Shown in pieces: positions 44,802-53,009 of a DNA stretch of 64,000 bases. The stretch comes from a bacterium (GTDB lineage Bacteria; Planctomycetota; JAFGQW01). Numbering within the stretch: the first letter of the stretch is position 1; every line of letters starts with the position of its first letter. The notes beneath the pieces are model-generated. The model searched no databases and was not told the DNA's origin. It was given only the letters and a program-made list of their open reading frames with translations. A program made the position numbers and the translations under genes. Where the stretch lies: NCBI GenBank assembly GCA_030426805.1, contig JAUHXU010000001.1, positions 1,266,861 to 1,330,860 of the forward strand, in the 5' to 3' direction.

Positions 44802-46736
44802 ATGGCCGATCTGCGCCGCACCGCCTGTTCACGCGATTGCCCGGACGCGTGCTCGATCCTCGTCACGGTCGAGGACGGGCGGGCGATTCGCCTGCAGGGC
44901 GATCGAGACGACCCGATCACACGCGGCTTTCTCTGCGCGCGCACGAATCGCTTCCTCGGCCGCCAATACGCGGACGACCGGTTCACGTCACCGATGCGTC
45001 GGCGCAACGGACGGCTCGAGCCGATCGGGTGGGACGACGCGCTCGATCTCGCCGCCGAGCGACTCGCCGACTGCCGCTCGCGCCTCGGGCCGGCGTCGAT
45101 CTTGCACTACCGCTCGGGCGGGTCCCTCGGGATCCTGAAAGCGGTCGCCGACCACTTCTTCGAGCGCTTCGGGCCGGTGACGATCAAGCGGGGGGACATC
45201 TGCAGCGGATCCGGCGAGGCCGCGCAGATCGAAGACTTCGGGATCTCCGACAGCCACGACCTGGACGACCTCGCCAACAGTGCGCTGATCGTCAACTGGG
45301 GCAAGAACCCGCACACGTCGGGCGTGCACCTCGTGCCGCACCTCAAGCGGGCGGCCGAGCGCGGCACGCCACTCGTGACGATCGATCCGGTGCGCACGCG
45401 CAGCGCGGCGGCGTCGGACCTCGCGATCCAGCCGCGCGCCGGCGGGGATCTCGCGCTCGCGATGGGCGTCGCGCGCTGGCTGTTCGATCACGGCGCCGTC
45501 GACGCCGACCTGCCGACCTACGCCGACCACGTCGATGCGTTCGAGGCGCTGGCACACGAACGATCCGTCGACGCGTGGGCCACGGACGCCGGCGTCGCGC
45601 CCTCCGACGTCGAGGCGCTCGCCGAACGCCTCGCGACGACGAGACCGGCGGCGATCCTCGTCGGCTGGGGGCTCGCGCGGCGGCGACACGGCGGTGCGGC
45701 GGTTCGCGCAATCGACGCGCTCGGCTTGCTCACCGGCAACATCGGCGTGCCGGGTGGCGGCGTCTCCTACTACTTCGGTCGGCGCACCGCGTTCGACCTC
45801 GACTTCAACCGCGGCATCGACGCGGCTCCGCGGACGCTCGCCGAGAGCCGACTCGGCCCGGAGATCCTCGCGGCCGAGGACCCGCCGATCGAGGCGATCT
45901 GGGTCACGGCGGGCAACCCGGTCAGCATGCTGCCCGAGGCCAACGCCGTCCGAGAGGCGTTCGTGAAGACGCCGTTCGTCGTCGTCGTCGACACGCATCC
46001 GACCGACACGACCGACCTCGCCGACCTCGTGCTGCCGACGTGCACGCTGCTCGAGGACGACGACCTCGTCGGCGCCTACGGCAACCACTACCTGCGCGCG
46101 TCGCGCCCCGCCGTCGACGCGCCTCCCGGTGTGCGGCATGAGGTCGAGATCTTCCGCGCACTCGCGGCACGCTTCGATCTCGGCGGCCTGCTCGACCAAG
46201 ACGTCCGCGGCTGGAAAGACACCGTGACGCGCCGGCTGCGCGCCGCCGGCGTCACGCCGGACACCCTCGCCGACGGTCCGATTCGCAACCCGTTCGCCCC
46301 CAACGTGCTGTTCGCCGACCGTCGCTTTCCGACGCCGAACGGCCGCGCGCGCCTGCTCACCGCGCTTCCGGCGGACGCCACCCCGCCGGACGATGCGTAT
46401 CCGCTGACACTGCTCGCCGCATCGACACCGCGCGCGCAAGCGTCGCAGTGGTCGACGCGACCACCGTCTCCCCCGCCGGCGCGCGTGCACCCCGACGCGA
46501 CCGCGCTCGCCGACGGCGCGGACGCGTGGGTCGAGAGCGCGCTGGATCGGATCGCGGTGCGCGTCCTCCACGACGACTCGGTTCGCCCGGGCATCGTCGC
46601 GATGGAAAAGGGCGGCATGTTCCGCACCGGGTCGTGCCCGAATGCACTCATCCGCGCGACCGAGACCGATCTCGGCGGCGGCGCCGCCTACTACGACCAG
46701 CCGGTCCGACTCGTCCGATGCGAGCGTGGTGCATGA
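44802..46736 (+). CDS. Molybdopterin oxidoreductase (DMSO reductase family)
   Basis: A 644-residue molybdoenzyme. The N-terminal 4Fe-4S motif is CSRDCPDAC (Cys 9, 13, 17) with CARTN further on as fourth ligand. The Mo-bis-MGD domains follow: GDICSGSG, NWGKNPHTSGVH, VTIDPVRTRSA, GNIGVPGGGVSYYFG, and the C-terminal dinucleotide-binding domain with NGRARLLTALP. There is no Tat signal, so it is cytoplasmic. The substrate cannot be told; the family includes formate dehydrogenase-like and thiosulfate/polysulfide enzymes. It is coupled to the channel gene by ATGA. It probably uses a leaderless transcript. Confidence 0.9.
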   Translation: MADLRRTACSRDCPDACSILVTVEDGRAIRLQGDRDDPITRGFLCARTNRFLGRQYADDRFTSPMRRRNGRLEPIGWDDALDLAAERLADCRSRLGPASILHYRSGGSLGILKAVADHFFERFGPVTIKRGDICSGSGEAAQIEDFGISDSHDLDDLANSALIVNWGKNPHTSGVHLVPHLKRAAERGTPLVTIDPVRTRSAAASDLAIQPRAGGDLALAMGVARWLFDHGAVDADLPTYADHVDAFEALAHERSVDAWATDAGVAPSDVEALAERLATTRPAAILVGWGLARRRHGGAAVRAIDALGLLTGNIGVPGGGVSYYFGRRTAFDLDFNRGIDAAPRTLAESRLGPEILAAEDPPIEAIWVTAGNPVSMLPEANAVREAFVKTPFVVVVDTHPTDTTDLADLVLPTCTLLEDDDLVGAYGNHYLRASRPAVDAPPGVRHEVEIFRALAARFDLGGLLDQDVRGWKDTVTRRLRAAGVTPDTLADGPIRNPFAPNVLFADRRFPTPNGRARLLTALPADATPPDDAYPLTLLAASTPRAQASQWSTRPPSPPPARVHPDATALADGADAWVESALDRIAVRVLHDDSVRPGIVAMEKGGMFRTGSCPNALIRATETDLGGGAAYYDQPVRLVRCERGA

Positions 46737-47548
46737 GCCCGCTTCGCGATCGAATGCGGGAGGTGATCTTCGAAGCGGATACGCCCGCCGGCCGCCTGTT
46801 CGACCTCGCACTGATCCTGGCGATCCTCGCGAGCGTCGGCGTCGTGATGCTCGACAGCGTGGAGTCGGTCGCGAGCGAACACCGCACGGCGCTGCGAACC
46901 GTCGAGTGGATCATGACGATCCTGTTCACGCTCGAATACGCGTGCCGCCTCTACGCGGTGCGACGCCCGCTGCGCTACGCGACCAGCTTCTTCGGGATCG
47001 TCGACCTCTTGTCGATCGTCCCGTCGTATCTGAGCCTCGTATTGACCGGCGCACAGACACTGCTCGTGATTCGCGTCCTCCGCATCCTGCGGATGTTCCG
47101 CGTGCTGAAACTCGCCCGCTACGTGCGGGAGAGCCGCACGCTGCTGACGGCACTGCGCGCGAGCGTGCCGAAGATCATCGTCTTCCTGTTCGCCGTCTGG
47201 ACCATCGTCGTCGTGATGGGCGCGATCATGCACCTCGTCGAAGGGCCGGACAACCCCGGCTTCGCGTCGATCCCCCACTCGATGTATTGGGCGATCGTGA
47301 CGCTGACGACCGTCGGCTACGGCGACGTGACGCCGGAGACCGACCTCGGCAAGGCGATCGCGATGGTGATCATGGTCCTCGGCTACGGCATCCTCGCGGT
47401 GCCGACCGGTATCGTGTCGGTCGAGCTGTCGCATGCCGCGCGAACATCGCTGAACACGCGCGGGTGCAGCTCGTGCGCGCACCAGCGGCACGACGACGAC
47501 GCGACCCACTGCAAGCGCTGCGGCAACGCGCTCACCCCGAGTGAGTGA
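46733..47548 (+). CDS. Voltage-gated potassium channel with C-terminal zinc ribbon
   Basis: A 271-residue six-helix channel. S4 carries regularly spaced arginines (RVLRILRMFRVLKLARY near residues 105-121) and the selectivity filter is TTVGYGD near residue 195, so it should be a voltage-sensing K+ channel of the KvAP type. The final 30 residues have two CxxC pairs (CSSCAHQ and CKRCGN), a probable zinc ribbon in the cytoplasm. It overlaps the oxidoreductase stop (ATGA). Its 3' end overlaps the convergent GGDEF-EAL gene by 17 bp. Confidence 0.92.
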   Translation: MSPLRDRMREVIFEADTPAGRLFDLALILAILASVGVVMLDSVESVASEHRTALRTVEWIMTILFTLEYACRLYAVRRPLRYATSFFGIVDLLSIVPSYLSLVLTGAQTLLVIRVLRILRMFRVLKLARYVRESRTLLTALRASVPKIIVFLFAVWTIVVVMGAIMHLVEGPDNPGFASIPHSMYWAIVTLTTVGYGDVTPETDLGKAIAMVIMVLGYGILAVPTGIVSVELSHAARTSLNTRGCSSCAHQRHDDDATHCKRCGNALTPSE

Positions 47549-49400
47549 CGGCGCCGTCGAGCAGCGCGGTCGCGTCAGCGGCGCTCAGCGGCTGCGAGAC
47601 GTGATAGCCCTGCAACACGTCGCACCCGCACTCGCGTAGCCGCTCGGCGTGTTCGGCGTGCTCGACGCCCTCGGCGACGACGCACAACCCGATCGCATGG
47701 CCGAGCGCGACGATCGCGCCCGCGATGCCGGTCCCGCCGCTACACTCGGCGAGATCGCGCACGAACGCCTGGTCGATCTTCAGCACGTCCACCGGGAACG
47801 TACGCAGGTGCGACAGCGACGAGAACCCCACGCCGAAGTCATCGATCGACACCTCGACTCCGAGGTCGCGCACCTTCGCGAGCGCGCGTCCGGCCGACTC
47901 CAGGTCGTCCATGATCGCGAACTCGGTCACCTCGACGCCGAGGTGGGTCGGCGCGACCCCGTGGCGGTCGATCGCGTCCCGGATCGTGTCGACGAGGCGG
48001 TCGCCGAAGAGCTGCTTTCCCGAGACGTTGACGAAGACGCGTCCGGGGTCGAGGCCGTCGTCGGTCCACGCCCGGATCTGCCGACACGCATCGTCGATGA
48101 CCCACGCGCCGATCGCGTGGATCAGGTCCGACGACTCGGCGATCGGGATGAATCGACTCGGCGCGATCGCACCGAGGTCGGGATGCTGCCATCGCAGCAA
48201 CGCCTCGAAGCCGCGGTGCGATCCGTCGGCGAGTCGCTGGGGCTGGTAGACCAGCGCGAACTCGTCGTTCTCGACGGCCCGCGCGAGACCGGACTCGAGA
48301 AACATCCGCTCGAGCGCGGCGGCGTTCATCGACTCGGTGAAGAGCTGGTAGTTGTTTCGGCCGCGCTCCTTGGCGTGATACATCGCCGTGTCGGCGTTCT
48401 TGAGCAGCGTGTCGATCGACTCGCCGTCCACCGGGAAGAGCGCGATCCCGATGCTCGCGGTCGTCAGCACGTTCTTGCCGTCGATCTCGATCGGATCGGC
48501 GATCGCCGACAGGATGCGCGTCGCGACCTTCGTGACCGACTGGACGTCCCGCACTTCCGACAGAATCACGGTGAACTCGTCGCCGCCCACGCGCGCGACG
48601 GTGACCGGCGAGCGACCGTCGAGCGCGACGGTGTCGGTCTCCCGGACCGACTCCTGCAGGCGTCGCGTCACCTCGACGAGGAGCGCGTCGCCGGTGCGAT
48701 GCCCCAGCGAGTCGTTGATCTGCTTGAAGCGATCGAGGTCGACGAACATCACGGCGACCATGTGGTCGTGGCGCCTCGCCATCGCGAGACACAGCTCGAG
48801 TCGATCGCGAAACAGCGTGCGATTCGGCAGATTCGTCAGTTGGTCGTGGTAGGCGAGGTGGCTCACGCGACGCTCGGTGCGCTTGCGATCGGAGATGTCG
48901 CGGATCAGCACGACGACGCGTTCGGCGACGACCGGCAACACGCGCACCTCGAAGTGCTGGTCGGTCGCTTCGTCGATCTGCCGATCGACCTCGAACGTCG
49001 CGACACGCTCCGACGTCACGAGTTCCTCGATCGCCTCGCCCAGCCGCGTCGCGACGACGGGGTGAACCAGGTCGAACAGGTTCTTGCCCCCGGGTGCCGC
49101 GTCTCGCAGGAAGCGGTTGCGCCCCAGCCCCTGGCGATACTCGAGGACGCGCCCGTCGACGGTGACGTGGAGGAACTCGTCCGGGAACGCGCCGATGATC
49201 GCCCGCATCTCGGCGTTGGCGAAGAGCAATTCCCGCGCGCTCTCCTCGAGCGCGTCGACCAGGGCGGCGCGCTCCTCGTCGCGTCGTCGGTAGAGGCCGT
49301 CGATCGCGTCGACGAATGCGGCGAGGCCGGCGTCTTGCTCCCAGTCGGTCGGAAGGTGTTCGCCGAGCTGCGCTCGGAGATCATCGTGATACTGCTTCAT
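47532..49400 (-). CDS. PAS-GGDEF-EAL c-di-GMP signalling protein
   Basis: A 622-residue soluble protein. The N-terminal 60 residues are helical; a PAS-like domain follows (MRAIIGAFPDEFLHVTVDG to VLIRDISDRKRTE), then GGDEF with an intact VARVGGDEFTV, and EAL with GFEALLRWQHP, VNVSGKQL and SIDDFGVGFSSL. Both the cyclase and the phosphodiesterase motifs look functional, so it may make and degrade c-di-GMP under PAS control. The ATG at 49400 is the natural start. Its end overlaps the channel gene by 17 bp. Confidence 0.92.
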   Translation of the reverse strand: MKQYHDDLRAQLGEHLPTDWEQDAGLAAFVDAIDGLYRRRDEERAALVDALEESARELLFANAEMRAIIGAFPDEFLHVTVDGRVLEYRQGLGRNRFLRDAAPGGKNLFDLVHPVVATRLGEAIEELVTSERVATFEVDRQIDEATDQHFEVRVLPVVAERVVVLIRDISDRKRTERRVSHLAYHDQLTNLPNRTLFRDRLELCLAMARRHDHMVAVMFVDLDRFKQINDSLGHRTGDALLVEVTRRLQESVRETDTVALDGRSPVTVARVGGDEFTVILSEVRDVQSVTKVATRILSAIADPIEIDGKNVLTTASIGIALFPVDGESIDTLLKNADTAMYHAKERGRNNYQLFTESMNAAALERMFLESGLARAVENDEFALVYQPQRLADGSHRGFEALLRWQHPDLGAIAPSRFIPIAESSDLIHAIGAWVIDDACRQIRAWTDDGLDPGRVFVNVSGKQLFGDRLVDTIRDAIDRHGVAPTHLGVEVTEFAIMDDLESAGRALAKVRDLGVEVSIDDFGVGFSSLSHLRTFPVDVLKIDQAFVRDLAECSGGTGIAGAIVALGHAIGLCVVAEGVEHAEHAERLRECGCDVLQGYHVSQPLSAADATALLDGAVTHSG

Positions 49401-49479
49401 CGGGTCGCTCGACGGTATTGTCGGAACGATCCGGCGCGACACGATTGCTTTTCTCGTGAGCGCGTCTCCCCGCGAGACG

Positions 49480-50394
49480 CTACGTCCCGATCGGGTGCCA
49501 GGCGGTCTTCCACTCGACGTGGCGCTCGAGCCACGCGAGGCTCTTGCCGTGCTCGCGACGCCACGACGCGGCGCCGCGGTCGTCGAGGCGATGCACGCGC
49601 TTGACGCTGTCGGCCGCGAGCCGTTCCAGCGTCGCGAACGCGGCATCGGCCGCTCCGTACCACGCGACGCCGTCGATCCCGTAGTGCGACCCGACGTGCG
49701 GCACGAGTTCGTCGCGATGGCCGGTGAGCACGTTGACGACGCCGCCGGGGACGTCGCTCGTCGCGAGCACCTCGGCGAAGTCCACCGCGACGAGCGCGTG
49801 CTTCGGCTCGACGACGACGATGCACGTATTCCCCGCCGCGATCGCGCACGCGATGGCCGTGACGAGGCCGACGAGTGGCGAACGCCGCGACGGGGCCGCG
49901 AAGACGACGCCGACCGGTTCCGGCAACGTGAAGTCGAAATAGGGGCTCGCGACCGGGTTCACGCCCCCGAGCACTTGCGCGAACTTGTCGCACCAGCCGG
50001 CGTACCAGAACGCACGGTCCACCGCAGACGACACCTCGGCCGCCGCGTCGTCCGGATCGAGCCCGACGACGTCGACGAGACGCGCCTCGACCATCGAGCG
50101 GCGATCCTCGAGCATCTCCGCGATGCGGAACGCGATCTGGCCGCGATTGAACGCGCTGCGCTTGGACCAGCCGCCGAGCGCGCCGCGCGCTGCGCCGACC
50201 GCGTCACGCAGGTCCTTGCGCGACGCGCGCGCGACGTTCGCGACGTGCGCACCCGACGCATCGGTGCACGGCAGCGTATGGCCGCTCTCGGAGCGCACGA
50301 ACGCACCGCCCACGAACATCTTGAACGTCTTCACGACCGCGACCCGCTCGCCACGCCCGGCGATGCGCTTCGATCCCTTCGTCCGCTTGGCCAT
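49480..50394 (-). CDS. Short aldehyde dehydrogenase-like protein lacking the catalytic half
   Basis: A 304-residue protein that matches the N-terminal, NAD-binding part of aldehyde dehydrogenases (FKMFVGGAFVRSESGHTL, EPVGVVFAAPSRR, NVLTGHRDELVPHV), then skips the catalytic Cys domain and finishes with EWKTAWHPIG, an ending I associate with full-length relatives. The ending argues for an internal loss rather than a random truncation. It lacks a nucleophilic Cys in the usual context, so it is probably not an active dehydrogenase by itself. The ATG overlaps the stop of the complete enzyme (ATGA), suggesting a partner subunit. Confidence 0.8.
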   Translation of the reverse strand: MAKRTKGSKRIAGRGERVAVVKTFKMFVGGAFVRSESGHTLPCTDASGAHVANVARASRKDLRDAVGAARGALGGWSKRSAFNRGQIAFRIAEMLEDRRSMVEARLVDVVGLDPDDAAAEVSSAVDRAFWYAGWCDKFAQVLGGVNPVASPYFDFTLPEPVGVVFAAPSRRSPLVGLVTAIACAIAAGNTCIVVVEPKHALVAVDFAEVLATSDVPGGVVNVLTGHRDELVPHVGSHYGIDGVAWYGAADAAFATLERLAADSVKRVHRLDDRGAASWRREHGKSLAWLERHVEWKTAWHPIGT

Positions 50395-51920
50395 CAGCGC
50401 ACCTCCAGATACGGCAGCAGCCCGTGCAGCCCGCCTTCGCGACCGAAGCCGCTCTCGCGGTAGCCGCCGAACGGACTCGCCGGATCGAACTGGTTGTAGG
50501 TGTTGCCCCACACGACGCCGGCCTTCAGCGCCCCGGCGATCTTGAACAGCTTCGAGCCCTTGTCGCTCCAGATCCCGGCGCTGAGCCCGTATGGCGTGTT
50601 GTTCGCCTTCGCGATCGCCTCCTCCGGCGTGCGGAACGTCAGCACCGACAGCACCGGCCCGAAGATCTCCTCCTGTGCGATCCGATGCGACTGCGCGACG
50701 TCGGTGAACACGGTGGGCGCGAAGAAGAACCCGCGATCGGGGAGCCGGCACGCCGGTCGGTGCATGCGCGCGCCTTCGTCGACGCCCGACTGCACGAGTT
50801 CCTCGATCTTGTCGAGTTGCACGCGCGAGTGGATCGCGCCGACGTCGGTGTTCTTGTCGAGTGGATCGCCCACCCGGAGCGTCGCGATCCGGTCGAGGAG
50901 CTTCTCGATCACCGTGTCGACGATCGACTCCTGAACGAGGAGCCGCGAGCCGGCACAGCAGACGTGCCCCTGGTTGAAGAAGATCCCGCTGACGATTCCC
51001 TCCACCGCCTGGTCGATCGGCGCATCGTCGAAGACGATGTTGGCCCCCTTGCCGCCGAGCTCGAGCGTGAGCCGCTTCCCGCTGCCGGCCAGCGCGCGCT
51101 GGATCGACTTGCCGACCTCGGTCGAGCCGGTGAACGCGACCTTGTCGACGTCCTTGTGCGCGACGAGCATCGCGCCGGTGTCGCCGGCGCCGTTGACGAT
51201 GTTGACGACGCCGGGCGGCAGCCCCGCCTCATCGAAGATCTCGGCGAGCCGCATCGCGGTCAGCGGCGACGTCTCGGCGGGCTTCAGCACGACCGTGTTG
51301 CCGGCCGCGAGCGCCGGCGCGATCTTCCACGCGGCCATCAGCAGCGGGAAGTTCCACGGGATCACCTGGCCGGCGACGCCGAGCGAACGCACCTTCGCAC
51401 CGGGAAACGCACAGTCGAGTTTGTCGGCCCAGCCGGCGTAGTAGAGGAAGTGCGCAGCGACCAGCGGCACGTCGACGTCGCGCGACTCGCGGATCGGCTT
51501 GCCGTTGTCGATCGACTCGAGGATCGCGAGTTCGCGCGCTCGCTCCTGGATGATCCGGCCGATCCGGTAGAGGAACGTGCCGCGCTCGGCGCCGCTCAGC
51601 GGCTGCCAGCGCTTCTCGTAGGCGCGCCGCGCCGCGGCAACCGCCCGGTTGACCACCTTGCGGTCGGCGGTCGCGAAGCGCGCGACCACCTCCTCGGTCG
51701 CCGGGTTGATCGACGCGAAGTGATCGGTCCCGTCGACGAACGCGCCGTCGATGAAGTGGCCGTAGCGCTTGGCCCAACGGACGTGCGCGGTCGACTCCGG
51801 CGCGGGCGCGTAGTCCCAGCGGTCGCCGAACAACAGCTGCCGCACGGACTCGCGCGACGGCGTCGCCCGCCCGTTCGCGTGCCCGGCCTCGGCGGTCTCG
51901 GCGGCGGTCTCCGGGTCCAT
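50394..51920 (-). CDS. NAD(P)-dependent aldehyde dehydrogenase
   Basis: A 508-residue enzyme of the ALDH superfamily, complete. The N-terminus carries about 45 extra residues. VIPWNFPLLMAAWK binds NAD, LTLELGGKGANIVF holds the general-base Glu and FNQGHVCCAGSRLL the catalytic Cys near residue 322. It sits 3 bp after the deoC stop and is coupled to the short ALDH-like gene. Since deoC releases acetaldehyde, oxidation of acetaldehyde to acetate is the likely job (inference from context). Confidence 0.93.
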   Translation of the reverse strand: MDPETAAETAEAGHANGRATPSRESVRQLLFGDRWDYAPAPESTAHVRWAKRYGHFIDGAFVDGTDHFASINPATEEVVARFATADRKVVNRAVAAARRAYEKRWQPLSGAERGTFLYRIGRIIQERARELAILESIDNGKPIRESRDVDVPLVAAHFLYYAGWADKLDCAFPGAKVRSLGVAGQVIPWNFPLLMAAWKIAPALAAGNTVVLKPAETSPLTAMRLAEIFDEAGLPPGVVNIVNGAGDTGAMLVAHKDVDKVAFTGSTEVGKSIQRALAGSGKRLTLELGGKGANIVFDDAPIDQAVEGIVSGIFFNQGHVCCAGSRLLVQESIVDTVIEKLLDRIATLRVGDPLDKNTDVGAIHSRVQLDKIEELVQSGVDEGARMHRPACRLPDRGFFFAPTVFTDVAQSHRIAQEEIFGPVLSVLTFRTPEEAIAKANNTPYGLSAGIWSDKGSKLFKIAGALKAGVVWGNTYNQFDPASPFGGYRESGFGREGGLHGLLPYLEVR

Positions 51921-51923
51921 CGT

Positions 51924-52820
51924 TCAGTCCTCGCTGAAGTAGTTTGGGGCCTGGTAGTGCCCGCTGTCGAGCCGGGCCCACTGCATGAGCACGTCGTTCA
52001 ACAGACTCGACGCGCCGATCCGGAAGCGGTCGGCCGTGAGCCACTCGTCCCCGAGGGTCTCCTTGACCATCACGAGGTAGTGCCACGCTTGTTTCGCCGT
52101 GCGGATGCCGCCGGCGGGCTTCATCCCGATCGCGCGTCCGGTCGCGCGGTAGTGGTCGCGGATCGCCTCGAGCATCACGAGGACGATCGGCATCGTCGCG
52201 GCCGACGGGAGCTTGCCGGTCGACGTCTTGATGAAGTCGGCGCCGGCGTCCATCGCGACGTGTGACGCGCGGCGCACCTGGTCGAGCGGCCCGAGTTCCC
52301 CGGTTTCGAGGATCACCTTCAGGTGGGCGGCGCCGCACGCCTCCTTCGTCGCGGCGATCTCGTCGAAGACGCGCGCGTAGTCCCCGGCGAGAAACGCGCC
52401 GCGGTTGATCACCATGTCGATCTCGTCGGCGCCGGCGTCGACCGTGCGACGGACCTCGTCGAGCCGCACGTCGAGAAACGACTGACCGCTCGGAAACGCG
52501 GTCGCGACGGCGGCGACCCGCACCGAGCTGCCGCGCAGTGCATCGCGGGCGACCTCGACCATCGTCGGGTAGACACACACGGCCGCGACCGGCGGCACGT
52601 CGGCGTGACCGGGCCATGGGGTGATCGCCTTGCGACAGAGCCGCCGCACCTTGCCCGGCGTGTCGGCGCCTTCGAGCGTCGTCAGGTCGATCATCTCGAC
52701 GATCGTCTTCAGCACCGCGCGCTTCGCGGTGGTCTTGATGCTGCGGGTCGTGAACGAACGTGCTCGCGCCTCGGCGGCAACCTGATCGACGGTCGGGATC
52801 GGGGGCAGTTCGTATCGCAT
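51924..52820 (-). CDS. deoC: Deoxyribose-phosphate aldolase
   Basis: A 298-residue class I aldolase that splits 2-deoxyribose 5-phosphate into acetaldehyde and glyceraldehyde 3-phosphate. The Schiff-base Lys is in DFIKTSTGK, the second active Lys in GMKPAGGIRT, and an Asp in DEIDMVINRG. The first 50 residues are an extension typical of the longer DeoC proteins. A TACACT hexamer lies at 52842-52837. It heads an operon with two aldehyde dehydrogenase genes, consistent with salvage of DNA sugars. Confidence 0.95.
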   Translation of the reverse strand: MRYELPPIPTVDQVAAEARARSFTTRSIKTTAKRAVLKTIVEMIDLTTLEGADTPGKVRRLCRKAITPWPGHADVPPVAAVCVYPTMVEVARDALRGSSVRVAAVATAFPSGQSFLDVRLDEVRRTVDAGADEIDMVINRGAFLAGDYARVFDEIAATKEACGAAHLKVILETGELGPLDQVRRASHVAMDAGADFIKTSTGKLPSAATMPIVLVMLEAIRDHYRATGRAIGMKPAGGIRTAKQAWHYLVMVKETLGDEWLTADRFRIGASSLLNDVLMQWARLDSGHYQAPNYFSED

Positions 52821-53009
52821 TGGGCTCTCGCGCCCGAGTGTAGCAAACCGCAGCGACGGACTCACCGGTCTGCGCGTCGCGGAAGCACGACGCCCGCCCG
52901 CGTGCGTCTTGACGTCAGGCGGCGGGACGGGTCTAGTCAGGGGGTGCGGCGCCGTCGGCGCAACATCGCGTTCACGGCGGTCACGTCGCACGGTTCGGAG
53001 AGCCGCCGC

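Noticed and set aside
49480..50394. Short ALDH as a simple frameshifted pseudogene
   Set aside because: The frame is intact, coupled by ATGA, and has a family-like C-terminal end, so I kept it as a CDS.
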